A DNA stretch of 10,323 bases from NCBI GenBank assembly GCA_021298045.1, contig JAJTHY010000011.1, positions 1-10,323 of the forward strand, in the 5' to 3' direction. The translations under genes and the position numbers were made by a program. Positions 1 through 6,576 of the stretch are shown here, one piece after another. This stretch comes from Candidatus Jidaibacter sp. GTDB lineage: Bacteria; Pseudomonadota; Alphaproteobacteria; Rickettsiales; Midichloriaceae. Under the pieces are notes generated by a model. The model ran no database searches. It was given only the letters and a program-made list of their open reading frames with translations, and was not told the DNA's origin. Within the stretch, counting starts at the first letter, position 1; each line of letters opens with the position of its first letter.

Positions 1-114
1 CATATCGGTCTCGCCCGTGCAAAGGTAAATTTTAGTATTGGACTCTATATTTATCATGTTCCCGCCAACATTTTTTGTTTGCAAAAACAAGCTTACCTTT
101 TCTTATTGACTTGA
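1..114 (+). CDS. Possible C-terminus of a transposase (partial, 5' end outside window)
   Basis: A frame open from the first base gives 37 codons and ends at TGA 112-114. It begins HIGLARAKVNFSIGLYIY and then turns hydrophobic. The G-L-A-R-A-K-x-x-x-x-x-G-L pattern close to a stop resembles the C-terminal helix of IS4/IS5-type transposases, where a similar segment precedes the last few dozen residues. This is recognition of a loose pattern, not a confirmed match. The stop lies 26 bp before the inferred element end at 140, the usual geometry for a transposase. The same frame is present in the mirrored right copy, ending at 10223 on the minus strand. A chance open frame in an AT-rich repeat cannot be excluded. 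Confidence 0.3.
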   Translation, partial: HIGLARAKVNFSIGLYIYHVPANIFCLQKQAYLFLLT

Positions 115-140
115 ATAGTCCGCCTTCACTGTACGCTTAC
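1..140 (+). mobile_element. End of a repeated element, probably an insertion sequence (left copy)
   Basis: Positions 14-140 recur, perfectly and in reverse complement, at 10197-10323, which is 127 bp of identity. Homology stops sharply at 140 (after GTACGCTTAC), so this is probably the true element boundary. The other side cannot be bounded, because the right copy is cut by the window edge and positions 1-13 may also belong to the element. Read inward from its end, the element starts GTAAGCGTACAGTGAAGGCG, a plausible terminal sequence. An open frame running in from the window edge ends inside it. Two identical copies around core genes fit an insertion sequence best. A non-coding dispersed repeat is the alternative. 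The family was not identified. Confidence 0.55.
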
Positions 141-244
141 GCTTGTATTGCTCACTCTAAACTTATTTTGAACTTTTAATGCGGTCGCCCTGCTTGTGTT
201 ATCAGTGATGCATGGCTTTTAACGGACAGACTAGTTATAATAGA

Positions 245-1978
245 CTACTCTTTAGCGCGACCTTGCCCTCGATCTTCTGTATGGGCAAACCAAGAGTAAA
301 TTACAGAAAATAACCCAGGTTTTAGTGTATTTGACGCAATATTTTCATTTTTTTCTATAGGAGCAGCAGGAATATCATAACTTATATCTGGCTGCTTTGG
401 TGAAGCTATTAGATCTACAAGCAGGTTTCCAGGTACGTACTGGTTTTTATATGAGGATAATGTCATGTTATTAGCATCCTCTGGTGTATATCCACCACCA
501 AAATCTACAGTGATTTTACAAGGATTTTGGGGTTGGGGAACTCCTTGCAAATGTCTCAAAGCTTCTGAGGCAAACTTTGACTCCATGTTACAACCATCAA
601 GCTTAAAATACAGCTTTGTATTTCTAAGCATAAAATTTTTTGAAAAGCCAATTCCACACTCCCACAACATTGATAAGAGATCATTCTTGTTAAAATTGTT
701 ATTTGATAAATCAAAGGTATAATTCCAATTTGGCTGCCAATTCGCCTGAATTTTTCCTAGCATATCTGGATAACCATCCAGTGATCTAATGTTATGCAAC
801 GAAAATTCAATATAATTTTCAACTCGCAATATAGGGCTTAAGTTCCCTAAGATCATAACTGCATTTAGCGTTAGAAGATTATTATCCAAAATCAATTTCT
901 TAAGGCTAGAAAAAACTAACTTTTCTATGAGTGGTTTTATATCAGAATCCTTAATGTGATTGCCAGATAAATCCAACTCGATCAATGCTGGAAGTTTTAC
1001 CTTCAAATCTTTTTTGGGAGATTGAGCATAAAACAAGCTATCTGTGATTAGATTATTGTCGACCTTTACCTCTCGTATTACTCCTTGAGCACGAAGGCTT
1101 TTTAACGTTGAAGCACTTTTCTGCAAAACATCTTTTAAGGCATTATTAGAAGCTTCACCAAACTCATTACCTGAAAAGTCTAAAGCTTTCATATTTCTAT
1201 TGCTTATTGCTCTTAAGATCTTAGCCAACTGCTTATCATTCAAATCGTTATTAGCTATGTTTAAGGTTTTTATATTTTGTGCATTTTCGAGATATTCCGC
1301 AAAAAGATCAATCATATCGTCTTTATTTAAAGATGCATTGTTTAAATGTATGTTTTGAAGCTCTGACATTTCTTTTAAAAATTGCACAAAATCCAATCCC
1401 AATGGTTTTTTTGTTGGATCAGTTGAATGAGCATTCTCTGAAATATTGTTATTACCCAGTTCTAAAATTTGAATGTTTTTCATCTTGTCATTTAGTACCT
1501 TTGGTAGATTGGTTTGCATAAATTGGCTATTATTGCCGCTTATATTTACTTCTACAATACCATTAACGGATTTCGCCTCATTTAAACCTTCTGCGAGTTT
1601 ATTTAAGCCTTCATTACCCAAGTTTAGATTAGAAATATCAATAGCTGAAACTTTATTTGCTTCACCGAGCATAAAGGGTATCCTTGATAAAAAATGGTTA
1701 AGCAATGTGTTGTTGCTTATCATCCTATTTGCTGGGTTGAGAAATCTATAAAAACTTAGCTTTGGTATTAATCCTTTACTGACTTTTGTAATATATTCTG
1801 TAATATAATTTTCATAACGTTCTTCTTCAGAGCTCAACTCCACGCGCTGGTTTGTTGATTGCCTCTGCTGAACAGGATATGCACCGGATCCCAATGCTGT
1901 ACTAGTTTGATGGCCGCGTGAACTAGTCCAAGGACGAGGACGAGGACGCTTTATCACATCGAGAACTTTAAAAAACAT
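245..1978 (-). CDS. Leucine-rich-repeat protein, ribonuclease-inhibitor-like, candidate effector
   Basis: A 577-residue protein with several irregular leucine-rich repeats over about residues 108-460. Visible cores include VEVNISGNN (142-150), LELGNNNIS (172-180), TLNIANNDL (238-246), ALDFSGNEF (265-273), ELDLSGNHI (334-342) and KLILDNNLL (361-369). The roughly 26-30 residue spacing and helical stretches such as LNKLAEGL resemble ribonuclease-inhibitor (LRR_RI) repeats, which in general bind proteins. The N-terminus is not a signal peptide: it carries an Arg-Pro run (KRPRPRPW, 10-17) and a low-complexity segment to about residue 50. The C-terminus is proline-rich around 526-542 and ends in a charged tail (HTEDRGQGRAKE). 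There are no recognisable enzyme motifs. The gene is monocistronic, 99 bp downstream of ctrA, and abuts the repeat element. No good ribosome binding site precedes the ATG. Secretion by a type IV system into a eukaryotic host is inference only; an intracellular role is possible. Confidence 0.8.
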   Translation of the reverse strand: MFFKVLDVIKRPRPRPWTSSRGHQTSTALGSGAYPVQQRQSTNQRVELSSEEERYENYITEYITKVSKGLIPKLSFYRFLNPANRMISNNTLLNHFLSRIPFMLGEANKVSAIDISNLNLGNEGLNKLAEGLNEAKSVNGIVEVNISGNNSQFMQTNLPKVLNDKMKNIQILELGNNNISENAHSTDPTKKPLGLDFVQFLKEMSELQNIHLNNASLNKDDMIDLFAEYLENAQNIKTLNIANNDLNDKQLAKILRAISNRNMKALDFSGNEFGEASNNALKDVLQKSASTLKSLRAQGVIREVKVDNNLITDSLFYAQSPKKDLKVKLPALIELDLSGNHIKDSDIKPLIEKLVFSSLKKLILDNNLLTLNAVMILGNLSPILRVENYIEFSLHNIRSLDGYPDMLGKIQANWQPNWNYTFDLSNNNFNKNDLLSMLWECGIGFSKNFMLRNTKLYFKLDGCNMESKFASEALRHLQGVPQPQNPCKITVDFGGGYTPEDANNMTLSSYKNQYVPGNLLVDLIASPKQPDISYDIPAAPIEKNENIASNTLKPGLFSVIYSWFAHTEDRGQGRAKE

Positions 1979-2077
1979 ATTTACACATTTTATTACAACA
2001 ATTTAATTTTATTACATAAATGGTTATACATCAATTACTAAATCGCAAAAATTTTTTATAAAACCTATAACTTAATA

Positions 2078-2788
2078 TTACTCAGCAACTTTTTTCTGAT
2101 TCTCCGGGATTTCATTTGGGTGTTTAAGAGCATAGCCCCTACCCCAAACGGTCTCTATGTAGTTAACGCCACCTGATGCATCATACAGCTTTTTACGCAT
2201 TTTGCAGACAAACACGTCGATAATCTTGAACTCTGGCTCATCACCACCATTGTATAGGTGACTTAAGAACTGCTCTTTGGCAACTACCACACCTTTACGC
2301 AAAGCTAAAAGCTCTAGCACTGCTTGCTCCTTATAAGTAAGATGAATTATTGAATCACCAATCTTGGTTGTGTGCGAGTCTAAATTAACTACAAGATCAG
2401 CAATCTGAACGACAGCATCTGAATGTCCTTTAGAGCGCCTCACAATAGCGCGCACACGGGCTATTAATTCATCGATATTAAAAGGCTTAGTCAGATAGTC
2501 ATCTGCACCAAAACCCAACCCTTTTATTTTATCTTCTGTGCTACCCAAGCCAGATAATATAAGCACAGGGACCTTTTTCTTCTCATTGCGCAACTTTCTT
2601 AGGATGTCAAGACCACTGGCATCTGGCAGCATTAGGTCTAGGATTATAAGGTCATATTCATATAAGGAGCTGATCTCTAATCCATCCTCTCCCAAGTCGG
2701 AAATGTCACAAACAATTCCTTGCTTAGCAAGTGCTAATTCTATGGTTTGCGCAGTTGAGTGATTATCCTCTATTACTAGAACTCTCAT
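2078..2788 (-). CDS. ctrA: Cell cycle response regulator CtrA (OmpR/PhoB type)
   Basis: A 236-residue two-domain response regulator. The N-terminal receiver domain (1-120) begins MRVLVIEDN and has the acidic pair E7/D8, the phospho-acceptor D51 (in LIILDLMLPD), S79 and K101 in the LTKPF motif. The C-terminal winged-helix DNA-binding domain (about 128-225) contains HLTYKEQAVLELL, the DEPEFKIIDVFVCKMRKKL helix and the ETVWGRGYAL wing. The similarity to Caulobacter CtrA as I know it is strong along the whole length, including RRSKGH between the domains and the EPE-KIIDVF recognition region. In alphaproteobacteria CtrA is activated by the CckA-ChpT phosphorelay and binds TTAA-N7-TTAA sites. All phosphorylation residues are intact. 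The gene is divergent from the folate/PrmC fusion gene. Only the last residues (after WGRGYALKHPNE) diverge from the usual form. Confidence 0.96.
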   Translation of the reverse strand: MRVLVIEDNHSTAQTIELALAKQGIVCDISDLGEDGLEISSLYEYDLIILDLMLPDASGLDILRKLRNEKKKVPVLILSGLGSTEDKIKGLGFGADDYLTKPFNIDELIARVRAIVRRSKGHSDAVVQIADLVVNLDSHTTKIGDSIIHLTYKEQAVLELLALRKGVVVAKEQFLSHLYNGGDEPEFKIIDVFVCKMRKKLYDASGGVNYIETVWGRGYALKHPNEIPENQKKVAE

Positions 2789-2817
2789 TTTCGATCTTTG
2801 CCCTGTATACTTCTTTA

Positions 2818-2847
2818 ATTATAGATTACAATTATTATTTAATACAA
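2818..2847 (-). promoter_or_regulatory. Putative sigma-70-like promoter of ctrA
   Basis: On the minus strand, a perfect -10 hexamer TATAAT (2823-2818) lies 18 bp downstream of a weak -35 TTGTAT (2847-2842). Transcription would begin near 2811, giving a leader of about 23 nt to the ATG at 2788. The spacer between the divergent genes is only 71 bp, so any promoter of the plus-strand gene must overlap this one. A plus-strand pair TTGCCC (2798-2803) and TATAGA (2820-2825), 16 bp apart, is a weaker candidate. Hexamer matches in such AT-rich DNA are easily due to chance. Confidence 0.35.
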
Positions 2848-2859
2848 GTATTTTAATTT

Positions 2860-4233
2860 ATGAAACAAGAAGTTAGATCAAAATTAAAGATAATTAGAGA
2901 TACTTTAACCAGCTCTTTCAGGGATCAAGCCGATGCCTTAATAGCGAGCATGTTATCAAAAATTATTTCTGAATCAGATAAGGTAGCCATCTATGCGCCA
3001 ATAAATAGCGAAGTTAACCTGTTAAAACATCTGAGCACTATCAAAGCAAGCATGTACCTTCTCCCGATAGTGAAAAACGATATCTTAGAATTCCATGCCT
3101 GGGACCCTTCCGAGCCTTTAATGGAAGGTAAATTTTCTCCAGAACCCAAACCTTCTTCTGCAGTAATTCCAGACGTAATAGTAATACCATGCCTAGGGTT
3201 TGACAAAAATAACCACCGTTTAGGCTATGGTAAAGGGTTTTATGATCGCACATTGGCCAGCGATATATATAAAAAAGCTTTAAAAATAGGAGTTGCCTAT
3301 TCCAAACAAGAGTTAGACGAAGCCCTTAACGAAGCCCATGATGTTAAACTTGATTTATTTATAACCGAACAACCAGGTAAACGCCAAATCCGAGAAATAA
3401 TTCAATCTGCAAAGTCTGAGTTAGAACATTTAGGAATACCAACTGCAAGGCTAGATGCCGAACTGCTACTTGCGCATTCACTGGAAGTTGATAGAAACAA
3501 ATTGTTTATGAAAAGCGAAGAAGAGGTATGTGACCTTGAATTTAAAGCGTTACTACACAGGCGCAAACAATTTGAACCTATAGCTTATATATTAGGCTAC
3601 AAAGAATTTTGGGGACTAAATTTTAAAGTTACCAAAGATACTCTAATACCACGGCCAGATTCTGAACTTATAATTGAATTGGTAAAATCATACTTTCCCA
3701 ACCTATCAACCCCTTATAAAATATTAGACCTAGGCACAGGAACCGGATGTTTAGGAATATCACTTGCTCATGAATATAAAAATTCGAGTGCTACTTTAGT
3801 GGACATTTCCAGCAAAGCGCTTGATGTGGCCAAATGGAATGCCAAAAATTTAGGAGTTGAAGAAAGAATTTTAAGCTTACAGAGCTCTTGGTTTGAAAAT
3901 ATAATACAGCAAAAGTTTGATATAATAATTTGCAATCCACCATATATTGCAAGAGATGCTATATTAATGCCAGATGTGCTTGAGTACGAACCACATCAAG
4001 CTCTATTTGCAGATGATGCTGGGTATTCAGAATATGTACACATAGCTGCTAATTTGCATAATTATATGGCACCAAACTCTTTGGCTTTTTTGGAGTTTGG
4101 CAAAGGTCAAGGCGTCGGAATTAGTAGGATATTTGAAAATCGCGGATACAATGTTATAGCAGTAAAATCGGACCTAGCTGGATTAGATAGGGTGGTTATA
4201 CTAAATTTTAAAATAGATTCAGGTAATAACTAA
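2860..4233 (+). CDS. Fused 5-formyltetrahydrofolate cyclo-ligase and release-factor glutamine methyltransferase PrmC
   Basis: A 457-residue fusion of two enzymes. Residues 1-171 are a 5-formyltetrahydrofolate cyclo-ligase (MTHFS, YgfA type), which converts 5-formyl-THF to 5,10-methenyl-THF using ATP. The basic N-terminus, the VIVIPCLGFD strand and the family signature GYGKGFYDR (122-130) are present. Residues about 175-452 are PrmC/HemK, which methylates the GGQ glutamine of peptide release factors using S-adenosylmethionine. This part has the PrmC helical N-domain (IREIIQSAKSEL...ARLDAELLLAH), PRPDSE (264-269), the SAM-binding DLGTGTGCLG (290-299) and the catalytic NPPYI (359-363). There is no stop, frameshift or internal ATG near the junction; the first later Met is beyond residue 200. 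Each half is close to full length for its family. Both reactions are cytosolic. No clear Shine-Dalgarno precedes the ATG. An 87-bp gap separates it from the transporter gene. Confidence 0.94.
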   Translation: MKQEVRSKLKIIRDTLTSSFRDQADALIASMLSKIISESDKVAIYAPINSEVNLLKHLSTIKASMYLLPIVKNDILEFHAWDPSEPLMEGKFSPEPKPSSAVIPDVIVIPCLGFDKNNHRLGYGKGFYDRTLASDIYKKALKIGVAYSKQELDEALNEAHDVKLDLFITEQPGKRQIREIIQSAKSELEHLGIPTARLDAELLLAHSLEVDRNKLFMKSEEEVCDLEFKALLHRRKQFEPIAYILGYKEFWGLNFKVTKDTLIPRPDSELIIELVKSYFPNLSTPYKILDLGTGTGCLGISLAHEYKNSSATLVDISSKALDVAKWNAKNLGVEERILSLQSSWFENIIQQKFDIIICNPPYIARDAILMPDVLEYEPHQALFADDAGYSEYVHIAANLHNYMAPNSLAFLEFGKGQGVGISRIFENRGYNVIAVKSDLAGLDRVVILNFKIDSGNN

Positions 4234-4260
4234 TATTAAATTTTATCAATAACACCTATG

Positions 4261-4315
4261 TTTACATTGATTTAACTTGAATTATTGTGTAACTTCTTTC
4301 TCGCTTAATCAGAGG
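4261..4315 (+). promoter_or_regulatory. Putative promoter and ribosome binding site for the symporter gene
   Basis: TTTACA (4261-4266) and TATTGT (4283-4288), spaced 16 bp, resemble a -35/-10 pair. AGAGG (4311-4315) lies 5 nt before the ATG at 4321 and is one of the few recognisable Shine-Dalgarno sequences in the window. The ribosome binding site is convincing and supports the start chosen. The promoter is tentative, and the gene could also be read through from the upstream fusion gene. Confidence 0.35.
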
Positions 4316-4320
4316 TATCC

Positions 4321-5511
4321 ATGCTTTCAAAATATAAGTTACCCTTTATATTGCTTGCCTTAATTTTATTGCCAATGGCATTTGGAAGTTACATACCCTT
4401 AATTGCAAAATCTTTTTTTTACTCCCTAAGTCTTAGCATTAAAGACATTTTGGTTACTTTATTACCTCTGATAATATTTAGCTTCTTGTTTAATTCTTTG
4501 ATATCCTTGAAGCAACGAGCGATTTTATTCATTATACTTTTACTTATAATGGTAGCCACCTCTAATTTTGCCGCGATAACAACAGGTTATACAATTGGAT
4601 CAGCTTTCTTACCATTTTTGGATTTAAATTTACATGCTCAACAAGAATCTTCCTCTCTTACCAGTTTATGGAACTTGACTATACCAAAAGTAATTTCTAA
4701 TGAACCCGCTATTATATTAGGCATTATACTTGGGGTATACTTTGCTTTAAAACCTAATGCGTTTGCTGAAAGTATTGCTAAAAAGCTGAATAATCTAGCT
4801 TCTGCTTTTCTGAAAAAAGTTTTTTTACCTATACTTCCATTATTCATCTTGGGGTTTATTCTAAAATTAGAAAACGATGGCAGCTTAAGTAAAGTCTTCA
4901 ATACATATGGATCTGTCTTAATTCTGGTTGTGGCAACGCAGATTTTTTACATTATGCTTGTCTATCTTGTAGCCAGCGAGCTTAATTTTATGAAAGCATT
5001 GCACTACATAAAACATATGCTGCCAGCTATGCTTACAGGGTTCTCTACTATATCAAGCGCCGCTACTATCCCAGTCAACATTATGTGCACAGAAAAAAAT
5101 CTCAGAAATCCAAATTTTGCACGAATGGTTATACCAGCTACTGCAAATATCCATACACTTGGTAGCGCAATTGGGTTAACCATACTCTCATTGGCAACAC
5201 TACTTGCCTTCGGACACGGTTTACCAAGTACTATTAACTTCTTTATCTTTGCTTTTTACTACACTATGGCTAAATTTGCTGTGGCGGGAATTCCTGGGGG
5301 AGTTGTACTTGTTGTGTCCCCTCTTCTTGAAACTTACCTGGGCTTTAACGCTGAGATGATAGGGCTAATAACAGCCATTTATATGATGTTTGACCCATTT
5401 GGTACAGCAACCAATGTTACTTGCAATGGAGCTTTTGCTATTATATTCAATAAGGTTTATAAATCTCAAGAGAATATCCAAGTTGTGGAAGAGGTTAAAG
5501 AAACTACATGA
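4321..5511 (+). CDS. Divergent dicarboxylate/amino acid:cation symporter (DAACS/SLC1 family)
   Basis: A 396-residue, very hydrophobic inner-membrane protein with about eight transmembrane segments and two re-entrant-loop regions, as in GltPh-type secondary transporters that import dicarboxylates or amino acids with Na+ or H+. Hairpin 1 carries the serine-rich motif FSTISSAATIPV (241-252). Hairpin 2 is around GIPGGVVLVVSPLLETYLGF. Helix 8 carries DPFGTATNVTCNG (358-370). Several canonical residues are changed. The NMDGT motif of helix 7 is replaced by NIHTLGSA (276-283). If helix 8 is aligned on the conserved Asp and Asn, the GltPh substrate-binding Arg397 is G361 and the sodium ligand Asp405 is N369, while D358, T362 and N365 remain. 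Substrate and coupling ion may therefore differ from glutamate/Na+. Its last codons overlap birA by 4 bp (ATGA), suggesting co-translation. The specific substrate is unknown. Confidence 0.88.
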   Translation: MLSKYKLPFILLALILLPMAFGSYIPLIAKSFFYSLSLSIKDILVTLLPLIIFSFLFNSLISLKQRAILFIILLLIMVATSNFAAITTGYTIGSAFLPFLDLNLHAQQESSSLTSLWNLTIPKVISNEPAIILGIILGVYFALKPNAFAESIAKKLNNLASAFLKKVFLPILPLFILGFILKLENDGSLSKVFNTYGSVLILVVATQIFYIMLVYLVASELNFMKALHYIKHMLPAMLTGFSTISSAATIPVNIMCTEKNLRNPNFARMVIPATANIHTLGSAIGLTILSLATLLAFGHGLPSTINFFIFAFYYTMAKFAVAGIPGGVVLVVSPLLETYLGFNAEMIGLITAIYMMFDPFGTATNVTCNGAFAIIFNKVYKSQENIQVVEEVKETT

Positions 5512-6221
5512 TCCAAGAGTTTTCATTATTAAGGTTTTCGGAGGTAATGTCTACTCAAGATATAGCTAAAGATCTGCTAGATAATGGCGAATTAACTAAG
5601 CCCGTAGCAATTGTTGCCGATAGCCAAACACATGGTAGAGGAAGATATACTAGATCTTGGCTTTCACCTAAAGGAGGACTTTATTGCACCTTAGCTTTTG
5701 CCCCAGATGTGCAAGTTGAAAAATATTCGCAAATCTCTTATATAGTTGGAATTTCTCTAAGTGAAGCCATTACACAAATAGACAACGACATTATCCCCCA
5801 GTTAAAGTGGGTTAACGATGTCATGATTGAAAATAAAAAAGTTGCTGGCATTTTATTGGAGTTGCACGACAATGCTTTAATCATAGGGATTGGCTTAAAC
5901 TTGCAAGGCGACGATAAGATTTCTGATCTCGCAGGCACTAGTTTGGATGAACATTCCAAAAAATTTGAATTAGATCTAATCTTAAATACATTTCTCAGTA
6001 GGTTTAAATACAACTACAACTTATGGCATGAAAAAGGCTTTGAGCCTATTAGGAGCTTATGGCTAAAAATGGCTTATGGAATTGGTAAGCCTATTACTGT
6101 TACCATGCGAAATAAAAGCGATACCGGTATTTTTGTAGGAATCAATGAAGATGGACTACTGCAGCTACTGAGCGATGATTCCATAAAGCTAATCAGTGCG
6201 GGAGACTTGTTTTTTGTTTGA
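5508..6221 (+). CDS. birA: Biotin--[acetyl-CoA-carboxylase] ligase (class I BirA, no HTH domain)
   Basis: A 237-residue biotin protein ligase. It makes biotinyl-5'-AMP and transfers biotin to a lysine of carrier proteins such as AccB of acetyl-CoA carboxylase in the cytosol. The biotin-binding loop GRGRYTRSW (43-51), KWVNDV (100-105, usual form KWPND) and KVAGILLE (111-118, with the lysine equivalent to E. coli K183) are all present. A small C-terminal beta domain, about residues 185-237, follows. It lacks the N-terminal DNA-binding domain of E. coli BirA, so it is the enzyme-only class and would not repress biotin genes. Its ATG overlaps the TGA of the symporter gene by 4 bp. Its 3' end overlaps the convergent ccmH by 29 bp. 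No biotin synthesis gene is visible here. Confidence 0.93.
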   Translation: MIQEFSLLRFSEVMSTQDIAKDLLDNGELTKPVAIVADSQTHGRGRYTRSWLSPKGGLYCTLAFAPDVQVEKYSQISYIVGISLSEAITQIDNDIIPQLKWVNDVMIENKKVAGILLELHDNALIIGIGLNLQGDDKISDLAGTSLDEHSKKFELDLILNTFLSRFKYNYNLWHEKGFEPIRSLWLKMAYGIGKPITVTMRNKSDTGIFVGINEDGLLQLLSDDSIKLISAGDLFFV

Positions 6222-6576
6222 AACAAATTAACACTCTTTTAACTGCAAAAACCAAAAATAAAATTGGAATTCCCCAAAGCATAAGTGTATAAATATTAAC
6301 CCTTGGCTTAAAGGTAATTTCAGCTCCATAGTATTGCTCTAACTCAGCCATAATTTCATCATCCGAATTGCCAGCTTGTATCTTTTCATCAATGAATTTA
6401 CGAATCTCTTTAGAGATGCGAGTGTCTGATTCTTTCACCGACTGCGCAACACACGTGGGGCAGCGCACTTGGTCATAAAGCTTTTGCGTCCTCATTTGAT
6501 TAGATGTACTCAAATCCGCACCTATGCTCATAGATGGTATAATAATCAACATCAATAAAAATTTAATCACAATCAT
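6193..6576 (-). CDS. ccmH: Cytochrome c-type biogenesis protein CcmH/CycL
   Basis: A 127-residue membrane-anchored thiol protein of the System I cytochrome c maturation pathway. It helps keep apocytochrome haem-binding cysteines reduced and takes part in haem attachment on the periplasmic side. An N-terminal signal sequence (about 1-19, hydrophobic LLMLIIIP) is followed by the family motif VRCPTC (37-42) with C39 and C42, then a short helical domain ending in YYGAEITFKPR, and a C-terminal transmembrane helix (about 95-112). The length matches the short alphaproteobacterial CcmH, which lacks the TPR extension of E. coli CcmH. The start ATG overlaps the fliI stop (ATGA, 6576-6573), so translation is probably coupled to fliI. 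The last 29 bp overlap birA tail to tail. No other ccm gene is in the window. Confidence 0.92.
   Translation of the reverse strand: MIVIKFLLMLIIIPSMSIGADLSTSNQMRTQKLYDQVRCPTCVAQSVKESDTRISKEIRKFIDEKIQAGNSDDEIMAELEQYYGAEITFKPRVNIYTLMLWGIPILFLVFAVKRVLICFKQKTSLPH

Noticed and set aside
141..244. Promoter TATAAT at 235-240 and possible gene in the short left spacer
   Set aside because: The hexamer points into the 3' end of a minus-strand gene with nothing downstream on the plus strand to drive. No open frame or repeat is seen in this spacer.
1473..1751. 92-codon plus-strand open frame within the LRR gene
   Set aside because: It lies antisense to a well-supported coding region with clear LRR motifs and has no recognisable features of its own. 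The same applies to 465-722 and 1279-1521.
2041..2077. Terminator for ctrA around AAAAATTTTTT (2048-2058)
   Set aside because: It is an A/T palindrome with no GC stem, so it is not distinguishable from background.
2789..2859. CtrA binding site (TTAA-N7-TTAA) in the ctrA divergent spacer
   Set aside because: Three TTAA tetramers are present (2815, 2839, 2853), but the gaps are 20 and 10 bp, not 7. AT-rich DNA gives such half-sites by chance.
3365..3400. Separate start for prmC
   Set aside because: There is no in-frame ATG near the domain junction and no ribosome binding site, so a single fused product is the simpler reading.
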